From DAOULY01 sp034414595 (GTDB lineage: Bacteria; Chloroflexota; Dehalococcoidia; SZUA-161; JAUWZY01): a stretch of DNA of 64,000 bases. The notes under the pieces are model-generated. The model ran no database searches, was not told the DNA's origin, and worked only from the letters and a program-made list of their open reading frames with translations. Location: the NCBI GenBank assembly GCA_034414595.1, contig DAOULY010000017.1, positions 1 to 64,000 on the forward strand, given 5' to 3'. Positions 1 through 7,988 of the stretch are shown piece by piece; the stretch's first letter is position 1, and every line of letters starts with the position of its first letter. The translations under genes and the position numbers were made by a program.

Positions 1-218
1 CGGAGAAGATGCACGCAGCCATTGTTGCTGAGAGGGTGCGCAAGGCTGTAGCTGAAGTCAGCCTGCCCACGGGTGATAAGCTAACGATTAGCGTCGGCGT
101 CGCCGGTTATCCTGAAGACGCCCTCGGCCACGAAGAGCTAATCTCCCGGGCTGACAAAGCGCTATACCAGGCAAAACAGGGAGGTCGGAACCAAATTCAT
201 GTTTGGGGGCAGCAGTGA
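1..218 (+). CDS. GGDEF diguanylate cyclase, C-terminal fragment
   Basis: This is the 3' end of a gene that begins before the window; the frame is open from base 3. The residues match the last part of a GGDEF domain: an ERVRKAV helix, the strand ISVGVAGYP, and then the terminal block ISRADKALYQAKQGGRNQI, which is highly characteristic of the family. Such domains make cyclic di-GMP from two GTP. The GG(D/E)EF signature itself lies upstream of the window, so catalytic competence and any sensory domains cannot be judged. The protein ends about seven residues after the motif, as is usual. A short CTGGC/GCCAG hairpin at 251-264 follows without a T-tract. Confidence 0.85.
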   Translation, partial: EKMHAAIVAERVRKAVAEVSLPTGDKLTISVGVAGYPEDALGHEELISRADKALYQAKQGGRNQIHVWGQQ

Positions 219-295
219 GAGGGGCTGTTGGTGACATCCCTGTCTTTGGACTGGCACAAGCCAGAGACTGTATGTCGATGGATGTGAATACCGCA

Positions 296-324
296 TTGAC
301 AAGACGGGGCGAATGAGGTAAGGT
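296..324 (+). promoter_or_regulatory. Possible sigma70 promoter for the NifU-like gene
   Basis: A perfect TTGACA (296-301) is followed after 17 bases by TAAGGT (319-324), which matches the -10 consensus at only three of six positions. It lies 20 bases upstream of the NifU-like start, leaving a short leader that holds the GGAGG ribosome site. The call rests on the -35 and the spacing; the -10 is poor. Confidence 0.35.
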
Positions 325-344
325 GAAGTGGTGGAGGTCGAAAG

Positions 345-563
345 ATGCGTGAGCAAGTAGAACAGGTTTTGGCTGAGATCAGGCCTCACCTTTTGGCTGA
401 CGGCGGCGATGTTGAGTTGGTTGCTGTCGAAGATGGGGTGGTTAAGATCAAGCTCACTGGCGCTTGCAGCGGTTGCCCAATGCGATCGATGACAATTGAA
501 AATGGCATTGGGCGCTACCTCAAGGAGAAGTTGCCCGAGGTACAGGAAGTAGTAGCTGTTTAG
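345..563 (+). CDS. NifU-like Fe-S scaffold domain protein
   Basis: The 72-residue protein consists only of the NifU C-terminal (Nfu) domain, which binds a transient [4Fe-4S] cluster at a CxxC motif and passes it to apo-proteins in the cytosol. The diagnostic features are LLADGGDVELV near residue 20, the Cys pair in ACSGCPMR around residues 40-45, and the helix that follows. The length is normal for stand-alone Nfu proteins. The ATG has a GGAGG ribosome site at 333-337, seven bases upstream. It is separated by a strong terminator from the Fe-S-rich Hdr operon. Supplying clusters to those proteins is plausible but is only suggested by proximity. Confidence 0.9.
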   Translation: MREQVEQVLAEIRPHLLADGGDVELVAVEDGVVKIKLTGACSGCPMRSMTIENGIGRYLKEKLPEVQEVVAV

Positions 564-644
564 TGTCGAGGCCGAGGCCGAGGCCTCAAAACATTCCGCA
601 GGTTTGTAATTCTGGTAGAAGCGCCTTGTTTATCGCTCAGTTGA

Positions 645-682
645 AAAATAGATGTTGCTCCCAGTGGGGCAGCATCTATTTT
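645..682. terminator. Bidirectional intrinsic terminator
   Basis: A near-continuous inverted repeat pairs 645-661 with 667-682. It has an A-rich left end, a GC-rich core (GCTCC pairing with GGGGC) and a right end ending in TATTTT. The A-tract before and T-tract after the stem make it a candidate Rho-independent terminator on both strands. It would end the nifU-like transcript. Its final T residues overlap the first base or two of the -35 hexamer of the Hdr promoter. Confidence 0.75.
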
Positions 683-709
683 GACAAAATCAACCTTGTG
701 CGCTATATT
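681..709 (+). promoter_or_regulatory. Strong sigma70 promoter of the hdr-flx operon
   Basis: TTGACA (681-686), a 17-base spacer and TATATT (704-709) match the sigma70 consensus almost fully. Transcription should start near 715-717. This places the in-frame TTG at 715 at the transcript end, where it cannot serve as a start, and favours the ATG at 775 (or GTG at 757) for hdrC. No other convincing promoter is visible until 10.66 kb, so the eight genes that follow are probably one transcript. Confidence 0.75.
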
Positions 710-774
710 TATAGTTGGGCCGTGAGGAGTGGGACGTTCTGCTGATTGAGAGTGACGTGGAACGGATTGCCTCA

Positions 775-1353
775 ATGACTACAACTGCTATATCAGCCCC
801 TACTGCTGAGTTACGTTCCTTTATCAAAAGTCAAAGCGGGCAGGATGTCATGCGCTGCATCCAGTGCGGCAAGTGTACCGCTGGCTGCCCTGTTGCCTAT
901 GCTATGGATCTAGGCCCACGGCAGGTCATGCGCGCTGTGCAGCTGGGGCTGAAGAACGAGGTGCTCCAGAGCTCGACTATCTGGCTCTGCGTCTCCTGCC
1001 AGACCTGTTCCGTTCGCTGCCCTCGCGAGATCGACATCGCGCGGGTCATGGAGTCACTGCGGATTCTGGCCATAGAGGAAAAGGAAACACCCGCGGAAAA
1101 GGACATTGAGCTCTTTCATCGTCTGTTCATCGGCATCGTGGGGCGCCGGGGACGGATCAACGAGTTGGAACTGGGAGCTCGCTATAACCTGCAGGGCTGG
1201 CATCCCTTCGCCAGCATAGGGCTCCTGCCGAGAATGTTGACCAGGGGCAAGCTGCCGATCTTGCCGGCCAAAGTCAAAGGCGCATCGGAAATAGCGAAGC
1301 TTGTTGCCCGGGTAAAAGCCGCAGAAGAAAATCCTGAAGGGAAACAGCATTGA
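775..1353 (+). CDS. hdrC: HdrC-like ferredoxin subunit of heterodisulfide reductase
   Basis: This is a small cytosolic iron-sulfur protein with two [4Fe-4S] motifs: CIQCGKCTAGCP near residue 28 and CVSCQTCSVRCP near residue 66, the arrangement of HdrC. HdrC carries electrons between the flavoprotein HdrA and the catalytic subunit HdrB. The basic C-terminal tail without further motifs is also typical. I chose ATG 775 because the predicted transcript starts near 716 and because conservation begins just after it; GTG 757 is an alternative, and neither has a strong ribosome site. The TTG start of hdrB overlaps the stop codon by four bases. The family assignment is firm; the true heterodisulfide substrate in this organism is unknown. 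Confidence 0.88.
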   Translation: MTTTAISAPTAELRSFIKSQSGQDVMRCIQCGKCTAGCPVAYAMDLGPRQVMRAVQLGLKNEVLQSSTIWLCVSCQTCSVRCPREIDIARVMESLRILAIEEKETPAEKDIELFHRLFIGIVGRRGRINELELGARYNLQGWHPFASIGLLPRMLTRGKLPILPAKVKGASEIAKLVARVKAAEENPEGKQH

Positions 1354-2195
1354 CCGAGCGCGTCTACGCCTATTATCCTGGCTGCACCCTGCATTCAACA
1401 GCCAAGGAGTATGATTTCTCAACCCGTGCGGTATTCGATGAGCTTGGCATAGAGCTACGCGAGCTGGAGGGATGGGCCTGCTGTGGTGCTTCCTCCGGCC
1501 ACTCCATAAGCCACTTACTCGGCATAGTGCTCCCGGCCCGGGAGCTACAGCGTGCCGAGGAGGCAGGGTTACCTCTCACTGCCCCCTGTGCCATGTGCTA
1601 CTTCCGGTTCAAGCTGGCAGCTCATGAGCTTGCCAATGAGGCCACATTGAACACGGTCAGCGGGCTACTGGGCAAGGAATTCCACAATACTGTGGAAGTG
1701 GTGCACCCTCTGGAGATTTTGGATCAGCACAAAGAACTCATTGCCTCCAAGTTGCAGAAGCCCCTCAACGGCCTCCGGGTGGCCTGCTATTATGGCTGTC
1801 TTCTGGTTCGGCCTCAGAGCATTCTGCATTTTGATGACGAGGAAAACCCCCAGATGATGGACAGGCTGACGGAGGTGCTCGGCGCTGAGAGCATTGACTG
1901 GGCATTCAAGACCGAGTGCTGCGGTGCCAGTTTGCCCTTGGCTCGCCCTGATATCGTGAGCAAGCTGTCGCACCGCATTCTATCTCAGGCGAGGGATTTG
2001 GGTGCTGACTGTGTGCTTGTGGCTTGTCCCGAGTGTCATTTGAATCTGGACTCCAATCAGGATGGAGCCGGGCTGCCGGTGCTCTACTTCACTCAGCTTG
2101 TCGGTCTTGCTTTAGGCTTGTCAGCAGAGCGGCTACGCTTAGATAAGCACTTGACCGATACACGGCCTCTGCTCAGAGCCAAGGGCTGGATGTGA
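1350..2195 (+). CDS. hdrB: HdrB-like CCG-domain subunit (disulfide-reducing)
   Basis: The 281-residue protein has two cysteine-rich CCG repeats. The first runs from YYPGC near residue 9 through ACCGAS to APCAMC, the second from YYGC near 149 through ECCGAS to ACPECH. In methanogen HdrB these bind two noncubane [4Fe-4S] clusters that cleave the CoM-S-S-CoB disulfide. Bacterial homologues probably reduce another disulfide or act as an electron module. The start is TTG at 1350, overlapping the hdrC stop, with GAAGGG eight bases upstream. All cysteines of both repeats are present, so the subunit looks catalytically competent. It is translationally coupled to hdrC and followed ten bases later by hdrA. 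Confidence 0.9.
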   Translation: MTERVYAYYPGCTLHSTAKEYDFSTRAVFDELGIELRELEGWACCGASSGHSISHLLGIVLPARELQRAEEAGLPLTAPCAMCYFRFKLAAHELANEATLNTVSGLLGKEFHNTVEVVHPLEILDQHKELIASKLQKPLNGLRVACYYGCLLVRPQSILHFDDEENPQMMDRLTEVLGAESIDWAFKTECCGASLPLARPDIVSKLSHRILSQARDLGADCVLVACPECHLNLDSNQDGAGLPVLYFTQLVGLALGLSAERLRLDKHLTDTRPLLRAKGWM

Positions 2196-2205
2196 GGTTA
2201 ACGAC

Positions 2206-5200
2206 ATGTCCCGGATTGGCGTTTTTCTCTGTCACTGCGGCAGCAATATCGCTGGCTCGGTGAATATCACCACGGTGGCTGACGCGGCCAAAAAAATGCC
2301 TCAAGTGGCCTTCGTCGACCACAACAAGTATAGCTGTAGTGAGCCGGGACAGGCTAGCATCAGGGATGCCATCATCGCCAATCGACTCGATCGCGTGGTC
2401 ATTGGCAATTGCTCGCCGCGCATGCACGAGGCTACCTTTCGTAAGACAGTGGCCTCGGCTGGGCTCAATCCCTACCTTCTGGAGATCGCCAATCTCCGTG
2501 AGCATTGTAGCTGGGTGCACGGCGACAACAAAGAGGCGGCCACGGCGAAGGCCATAGAGTTGGTCAGGATGGCGGTGGCCAAAGTCTCCCGCCATGAGCC
2601 ACTTTTCCCCCGGCAGATTGGGCTTACCAAGAGAGCTCTGGTCATCGGTGGTGGTGTTGCCGGCATCCAGGCTGCGTTGGACATTGCCAACTCTGGCTAT
2701 GAAGTGGTGCTGGTGGAGCGTGAGCCGAGCATTGGTGGGCGCATGGCGCAACTGGACAAGACGTTTCCCACGCTGGACTGTTCGGCGTGCATACTGACCC
2801 CGAAGATGGTGGAGGTGGCGCAGCATCCCAACATCACCCTTCTCACCTATGCTGAAGTGCAGAAGGTGAGCGGCTTTGTGGGCAACTTCTCGGTCCAGAT
2901 CAAGAAAAAGACAAGGTATGTGGATATTACCAAATGCACCGGCTGTGGCGAATGTGTTAAGGCCTGCCCTGTTGAAGTTGATAGCGAGTTTGAAATGGGA
3001 CTGGGCAAGCGCAAGGCTATCTATATCCCCTTCCCTCAGGGCGTGCCCAACAAGTATTTGATCGATAAGCGAGGCTATCCCCCGTGTCGGGCTGCCTGTC
3101 CTGCCGGGGTCAATGCCCAGGGCTATGTTGCCCTTATCTCGCAGGGCAAATTCAGGGAAGCTGTTGAGGTAGTGAGAAGAACTATGCCCTTCCCCGGGGT
3201 CTGTGGTCGAGTCTGCACCCATCCCTGTGAATTAGACTGCGAACGGGGCAAACTCGATGAGCCCATATCCATCCGGGCGCTGAAGCGCTTCGTCGCTGAC
3301 TATGAGGAGAAGGTAGGTCGTGAAAAAGCAGAGCCCATTGAGAGGACAAAGGAAGAGAAGGTTGCCATCATCGGCTCCGGGCCTGCAGGGCTTGCCTGTG
3401 CCTATGACCTGATCAGGGAAGGATACCCAGTCACTGTTTTTGAGGCCTTGTCGCAAGCAGGCGGCCTGCTTCGATATGGCATCCCTGAATATCGCTTGCC
3501 CGAGAAAGTACTGGATGACGATATCAGCTATATAACAGAGCTGGGAGTAGAGCTCAAGACAAACACATTTGTGAAGGACATTGGTCAGCTTTTCAGTCAG
3601 GGATATAAAGCTATCTTTCTGGCTACTGGTGCTCAGGTGAGACAGAAGATGGGAATTCCTGGCGAGGATACCAAGGGAATACTCTATGCCCTTGATTTTC
3701 TAAAGCAAGTCAATTCTGGAACCAAGGTCAGCATAGGGAAGAGGGTAGCTGTTATCGGGGGAGGCAACGCTGCTATCGATGCCTCCAGGTCAGCTTTGCG
3801 CCTGGGAGCCGAGGAGGTGAGCATAGTTTACCGTCGCTCTCGGGCTGAGATGCCTGCGGACAAATCTGAGGTCGAGGAGACAGAGCGGGAAGGGATCCAG
3901 ATCAATTTTCTGGCTACTCCGATAAGGGTCTTGGCCAAAGACGGCCTCTTGACTGGCATAGAATGTATTCGCATGGAATTGGGCGAGCCCGATGCCAGTG
4001 GTCGCCGCCGCCCAGTGCCTGTCAAAGGCTCGGAATTTACCTTGGATGTGGAAAATGTGATCATCGCAACTGGCCAAGGTGTAGACAAGACAGCACTACC
4101 TGAAGAGCTTACCTACACAGACTGGAACACTGTGTCCGTGGATCCGATCACCTTGGAGACGAACATCGATGGTGTCTTTGCCGGGGGCGATGTGGTCTCC
4201 GGCCCATCAGATGTTATTGCGGCCATTGCTACAGGTAAAGAGGCTGCCATCTCCATCGACCGTTATCTCAGAGGCGTGGACTTGAGTAACGGCAGGCCAG
4301 CAGTGATCGAGAAAGTGACCCAGGTATCGACGGAAGGCGTAGAGAGAAAACTCAGAGCAGATATGCCCTTGCTTGACGTTGATAAACGCCTGGACTCATT
4401 TGTTGAGGTTGAGCGGGGATTCGATGAGGAAACAGCCATAGCTGAGGCCAAACGTTGTCTGAACTGTGCTGTGTGCTCGGAATGTCTGGAGTGCCTAAAG
4501 CTCTGTGAGGCCAATGCCATCGACCATGAAATTCAGGACGAGCTTGTGGATTTTGATATCGGCGCCATTGTGGTGGCCACCGGCTATCAGACGTTTGACC
4601 ACACTGTCTATGGCGAATATGGAGGTGGCCGCTATCCCGATGTCATCACTTCTCTGCAGCTGGAGCGGCTGATGTGTGCTTCTGGTCCCACGGAGGGAGA
4701 AGTGGTGCGGCCGTCTGATGGGCGTCATCCCAAGACGGTGGTGTTTGTCAGTTGCGTGGGATCGAGGGACGAGCAGAAAGGTCGGATTTACTGCAGCAAT
4801 GTCTGTTGTATGTACATGGCGAAACAGGCGATCATGCTCAAGGAGCACGACCCTGATGTGCAATGCTACGTGTTCTACATCGATGTGCGGGCCGGGGGTA
4901 AGGACTATGAGGAGTTCGTCCTCAGGGCGCAGGAGGAGTATGGGGCATTATATTTGCGAGGTCGCATCTCCAAGATCTACCCACAAGATGGCAAGCTGAT
5001 AGTATGTGGTGAAGATTCACTTATAGGTCGCCCGGTGGAGATAGCAGCTGACCTGGTGGTATTGGCCACGGGAATGGAGGCGAGTGCTGGTGCAGATGAT
5101 ATTGCGCGCACGCTCAACATCAGCTACGACACCAACAATTTCCTGATTGAAGCCCATCCCAAGCTGCGCCCGGTGGAGACCCAGACCGATGGCATCTTCC

Positions 5201-5547
5201 TCGCCGGCAGTTGTGTCGGCCCTAGGGATATCCCGGAGTCCGTGGCTCAGGGGGGCGCTGCGGCAGCTAAAGCGGTGGCCCTTCTCAGCCAGGATGTCCT
5301 GGTCTCGGACCCGATGACAGCGACCGTCGATGCCACAAGGTGCGTGGGCTGTCTTGTCTGCGCTGAGGTCTGTCCTTTTAGCGCCATAGACTCCGAGGTG
5401 CTGAGGGATGGCCGTACTGTGGCTGTGGTCAACGAGAACCTGTGCAAGGGCTGCGGCTTGTGCGTCGCTACCTGTCGCGATGGTGCTGCCAACCTACGCG
5501 GGTTCACGCAGCAGCAATTATTTGCCGAAGTTGCGGCGGCATTATAG
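2206..5547 (+). CDS. hdrA: HdrA flavoprotein with inserted NfnB/GltD-like NAD(P)H module
   Basis: At 1113 residues this is far longer than a standard HdrA (about 650). Residues 1-285 are canonical: the HdrA N-terminus, the FAD site VIGGGVAGIQAA and a first [4Fe-4S] set (Cys244, 247, 250, 254). Residues from about 286 to 690 are a complete GltD/NfnB-like unit: a Cys-rich N-terminal cluster region (Cys294, 298 and onward), FAD-binding IIGSGPAGLACA near 390, and NAD(P)H-binding VIGGGNAAIDAS near 518 followed by VYRRSRAEMPA. A Cys-dense linker (Cys751-767), the HdrA middle domain and two C-terminal [4Fe-4S] sets (Cys1046-1056 and 1080-1090) complete it. HdrA FAD is the electron-bifurcation site, and the insert supplies a second flavin and pyridine-nucleotide site. 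The ATG lies ten bases after hdrB. Functional coupling to FlxA is inferred. Confidence 0.9.
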   Translation: MSRIGVFLCHCGSNIAGSVNITTVADAAKKMPQVAFVDHNKYSCSEPGQASIRDAIIANRLDRVVIGNCSPRMHEATFRKTVASAGLNPYLLEIANLREHCSWVHGDNKEAATAKAIELVRMAVAKVSRHEPLFPRQIGLTKRALVIGGGVAGIQAALDIANSGYEVVLVEREPSIGGRMAQLDKTFPTLDCSACILTPKMVEVAQHPNITLLTYAEVQKVSGFVGNFSVQIKKKTRYVDITKCTGCGECVKACPVEVDSEFEMGLGKRKAIYIPFPQGVPNKYLIDKRGYPPCRAACPAGVNAQGYVALISQGKFREAVEVVRRTMPFPGVCGRVCTHPCELDCERGKLDEPISIRALKRFVADYEEKVGREKAEPIERTKEEKVAIIGSGPAGLACAYDLIREGYPVTVFEALSQAGGLLRYGIPEYRLPEKVLDDDISYITELGVELKTNTFVKDIGQLFSQGYKAIFLATGAQVRQKMGIPGEDTKGILYALDFLKQVNSGTKVSIGKRVAVIGGGNAAIDASRSALRLGAEEVSIVYRRSRAEMPADKSEVEETEREGIQINFLATPIRVLAKDGLLTGIECIRMELGEPDASGRRRPVPVKGSEFTLDVENVIIATGQGVDKTALPEELTYTDWNTVSVDPITLETNIDGVFAGGDVVSGPSDVIAAIATGKEAAISIDRYLRGVDLSNGRPAVIEKVTQVSTEGVERKLRADMPLLDVDKRLDSFVEVERGFDEETAIAEAKRCLNCAVCSECLECLKLCEANAIDHEIQDELVDFDIGAIVVATGYQTFDHTVYGEYGGGRYPDVITSLQLERLMCASGPTEGEVVRPSDGRHPKTVVFVSCVGSRDEQKGRIYCSNVCCMYMAKQAIMLKEHDPDVQCYVFYIDVRAGGKDYEEFVLRAQEEYGALYLRGRISKIYPQDGKLIVCGEDSLIGRPVEIAADLVVLATGMEASAGADDIARTLNISYDTNNFLIEAHPKLRPVETQTDGIFLAGSCVGPRDIPESVAQGGAAAAKAVALLSQDVLVSDPMTATVDATRCVGCLVCAEVCPFSAIDSEVLRDGRTVAVVNENLCKGCGLCVATCRDGAANLRGFTQQQLFAEVAAAL
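4561..5184 (+). repeat. Near-identical block shared with hdrA2 (copy 1)
   Basis: This stretch, coding for the HdrA middle domain, is almost identical at DNA level to 6580-7203 (constant offset 2019), including many synonymous positions. A second shared block, 2206-3040 against 5569-6403 (offset 3363), is also close but more diverged. The segment between the blocks is unrelated between the two genes. Confidence 0.85.
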
Positions 5548-5568
5548 GAGATTGGAGATACAAGGAAT

Positions 5569-7563
5569 ATGGAGCGGATTGGCGTTTTCATCTGTCATTG
5601 CGGCAGCAATATCGCCGGCACGGTGAATATAGCCGAGGTGCTTGAGGCGGCCAGGAGGATACCTGGGGTGGTGTTCGCTGATGACAACAAGTATAGCTGC
5701 AGTGAACCTGGACAGGCCAGCATCAGAGACGCCATCATCGCCAATCAACTCGATCGCGCGGTCATCGCCGCTTGCTCGCCGCGCATGCACGAGGCCACCT
5801 TCCGCAAGACTGTGGCCTCGGCCGGGCTCAACCCCTATCTTTTGGAGATCGCCAATCTCCGTGAGCACTGTAGCTGGGTGCACAGCGATGAAAAAGAAGC
5901 AGCCACGGCGAAGGCCATCGAGATAGTCAGGATGGCGGTGGCTAAAGTCTCCCACCATGAGCCGCTTTTCCCCAAGGAGATCGGGCTGACCAAGAGGGCT
6001 CTGGTCATCGGGGGTGGCGTTACTGGCATCCAGGCTGCGTTGGACATTGCCAATGCTGGCTATGAAGTAGTTCTAGTAGAGCGTACCCCGAGCATTGGTG
6101 GGCGCATGGCGCAGCTGGACAAGACATTTCCCACGCTGGACTGCTCGGCGTGCATACTGAGTCCGAAGATGGTGGAGGTAGCGCAGCATCCCAACATCAC
6201 CCTTCTCACCTATGCCGAGGTGCAGAAGGTGAGCGGCTTCGTGGGCAATTTCGAGGCCCAGATACTGCAGAAGGCGAAAAAAGTGGATCACGTCAAGTGC
6301 ACAGGCTGCGGTACTTGCTGGCAGAAGTGCCCAGAGAAGGTGCCCTCTGAGTTCGAGGTTGGGCTGGGGAAGCGGACCGCGATCTATATCCCCTTTGCCC
6401 AGGCGGTTCCGCCCAAGCCGGTCATCGATGTCGAGCACTGCCGCTATATCAAATACCTCGACTTTGTCCAGTCCGGCGCCGAGGGCAAGAAGCCACCCCA
6501 ATGCCTCGTTTGTGAGAAGCTTTGTCCTACCGGGGCCATCGATTGGGAGCAGCCGGATCAGGTGTTCACTGAGAAGTTTGGTGCCATCGTAGTGGCCACT
6601 GGCTATAAGACGTTTGACTACACTGTCTATGGCGAGTATGGAGGTGGCCGCTATCCCGATGTCATCACTTCTCTGCAGCTAGAGCGTCTGATGTGCGCTT
6701 CTGGTCCCACGGAGGGGGAAGTGGTGCGGCCGTCTGATGGGCGTCATCCCAAGACGGTGGTGTTTGTCAGTTGCGTTGGGTCGAGGGACGAGCAGAAGGG
6801 ACGGACATATTGTAGCAATGCTTGTTGTATGTACATGGCGAAACATGCCATCATGCTCAAGGAGCACGACCCTGATGTGCAATGCTACGTGTTCTACATC
6901 GATGTGCGGGCCGGGGGCAAGAACTATGAGGAGTTCGTCCTCAGGGCGCAGGAGGAGTATGGAGCATTATATCTGCGTGGTCGCATCTCGAAGATCTACC
7001 CACAGGATGGCAAGCTGGTGGTGTGTGGAGAGGATTCACTGATAGGTCGTCCGGTGGAGATAGCAGCTGACCTGGTGGTATTGGCTGTGGGGATGGAGGC
7101 GAGTGCTGGTGCAGATGATATTGCGCGCATGCTCAATATCAGCTACGACTCTAACAATTTCCTGGTCGAAGCCCATCCCAAGCTGCGCCCGGTAGATACC
7201 GCAACTGATGGCGTGTTCGTGGCCGGGACTTGTGTCCGTCCTGCTGATATCCCGGATTGTGTCACTCAGGGCAAGGGTGCTGCCTCCGGCGTGATTGGCC
7301 TATTCAGCCGAGAGACCCTCATTACCGATCCCCTGATTGCCAATGTTGATCCATCTAGATGCACTGGTTGCCTCATGTGCGTCGATGCCTGTCCGTACCA
7401 TGCCCTTGATTCTGAGACCACAGCCGATGGGCGTACTGTAGCTGTGGTCAATGAGAGCATATGCAAGGGTTGCGGCTTATGCGTCGCCACCTGCCGCCCC
7501 GGCGCTGCCAACCTGCGTGGCTTCACTCAGGAGCAACTCCTGGCTGAGGTGATGGCACTGTGA
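5569..7563 (+). CDS. hdrA2: Second HdrA flavoprotein, standard length
   Basis: This 664-residue HdrA is the paralogue of the preceding gene without the NAD(P)H insert. It has the FAD motif VIGGGVTGIQAA, a ferredoxin set at Cys244-254 (CTGCGTCWQKCP), a further Cys set around 291 and 312-319 (CLVCEKLCP), the HdrA middle domain, and C-terminal CTGCLMCVDACP and CKGCGLCVATC clusters. Outside the insertion it is closely related to the upstream protein, in places codon for codon. The ATG has purine-rich GGAGA/AAGGA just upstream. Its last base pairs overlap flxD. Two HdrA chains in one operon suggest either a heterodimeric HdrA core or alternative complexes sharing HdrBC. Confidence 0.9.
   Translation: MERIGVFICHCGSNIAGTVNIAEVLEAARRIPGVVFADDNKYSCSEPGQASIRDAIIANQLDRAVIAACSPRMHEATFRKTVASAGLNPYLLEIANLREHCSWVHSDEKEAATAKAIEIVRMAVAKVSHHEPLFPKEIGLTKRALVIGGGVTGIQAALDIANAGYEVVLVERTPSIGGRMAQLDKTFPTLDCSACILSPKMVEVAQHPNITLLTYAEVQKVSGFVGNFEAQILQKAKKVDHVKCTGCGTCWQKCPEKVPSEFEVGLGKRTAIYIPFAQAVPPKPVIDVEHCRYIKYLDFVQSGAEGKKPPQCLVCEKLCPTGAIDWEQPDQVFTEKFGAIVVATGYKTFDYTVYGEYGGGRYPDVITSLQLERLMCASGPTEGEVVRPSDGRHPKTVVFVSCVGSRDEQKGRTYCSNACCMYMAKHAIMLKEHDPDVQCYVFYIDVRAGGKNYEEFVLRAQEEYGALYLRGRISKIYPQDGKLVVCGEDSLIGRPVEIAADLVVLAVGMEASAGADDIARMLNISYDSNNFLVEAHPKLRPVDTATDGVFVAGTCVRPADIPDCVTQGKGAASGVIGLFSRETLITDPLIANVDPSRCTGCLMCVDACPYHALDSETTADGRTVAVVNESICKGCGLCVATCRPGAANLRGFTQEQLLAEVMAL
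6580..7203 (+). repeat. Near-identical block shared with hdrA (copy 2)
   Basis: Partner of 4561-5184. The two blocks differ at only scattered positions, less than their flanks do, which points to recent duplication or gene conversion between the adjacent paralogues. Confidence 0.85.
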
Positions 7564-7988
7564 CCGAAGGCTACCAGCCGAAGATCATCGGCTTCCTCTG
7601 CAATTGGTGTAGCTACGCCGGCGCTGATATGGCTGGTACCAGCCGCATCTCCTATCCGCCGTATATTCGCATCATCCGTGTCCCCTGCTCAGGACGCGTG
7701 GACCCCCTTTTGGTGGTTACCGCTTTCCAGCGCGGGGCTGATGGCGTTCTCGTTGCTGGCTGTCATCCCGGCGACTGCCATTACGCTGAGGGCAATTATT
7801 ACGCCCGCCGCCGCTTTGCCTTGCTTCGCCCTTTTCTCGATTATCTCGGCATTGAAAAGGAACGACTGCACATTGAATGGGTCTCAGCATCGGAGGGGAA
7901 GAGATTCTCTCAAGTCGTTTCCTCCTTTACTGAGGAGCTAATCAGGCTCGGACCCAGGACGCAGCCTCGACCTAAGGTGGAGCTTTGA
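7560..7988 (+). CDS. flxD: FlxD/MvhD-like [2Fe-2S] electron-transfer subunit
   Basis: The 142-residue protein matches the MvhD/HdrD-delta family: IIGFLCNWCSYAGAD at the N-terminus, VPCSGRVDP in the middle and AGCHPGDCHY near residue 70, five conserved cysteines that bind a [2Fe-2S] cluster. MvhD links an electron-input module (hydrogenase, formate dehydrogenase or FlxABC) to HdrA. No hydrogenase genes are present; instead FlxC-, FlxB- and FlxA-like genes follow. That pattern fits the Flx-Hdr complexes known from Desulfovibrio, where NADH is the partner. The GTG start overlaps the hdrA2 stop by four bases and the next start overlaps this stop in the same way. Confidence 0.9.
   Translation: MTEGYQPKIIGFLCNWCSYAGADMAGTSRISYPPYIRIIRVPCSGRVDPLLVVTAFQRGADGVLVAGCHPGDCHYAEGNYYARRRFALLRPFLDYLGIEKERLHIEWVSASEGKRFSQVVSSFTEELIRLGPRTQPRPKVEL

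Noticed and set aside
567..586. GAGGCC tandem repeat after nifU as a CRISPR-like or regulatory element
   Set aside because: Only about three 6-base units with no spacers; simple sequence slippage is sufficient.
715..774. In-frame TTG 715 as start of hdrC
   Set aside because: It coincides with the predicted transcription start (-10 at 704-709), so no ribosome site could precede it; ATG 775 or GTG 757 is used instead.
2173..3222. 349-codon open frame on the minus strand
   Set aside because: It lies fully antisense to the well-supported hdrA gene, has no recognisable domain, and parallels similar shadows opposite hdrA2; an artefact of GC-rich codon structure.
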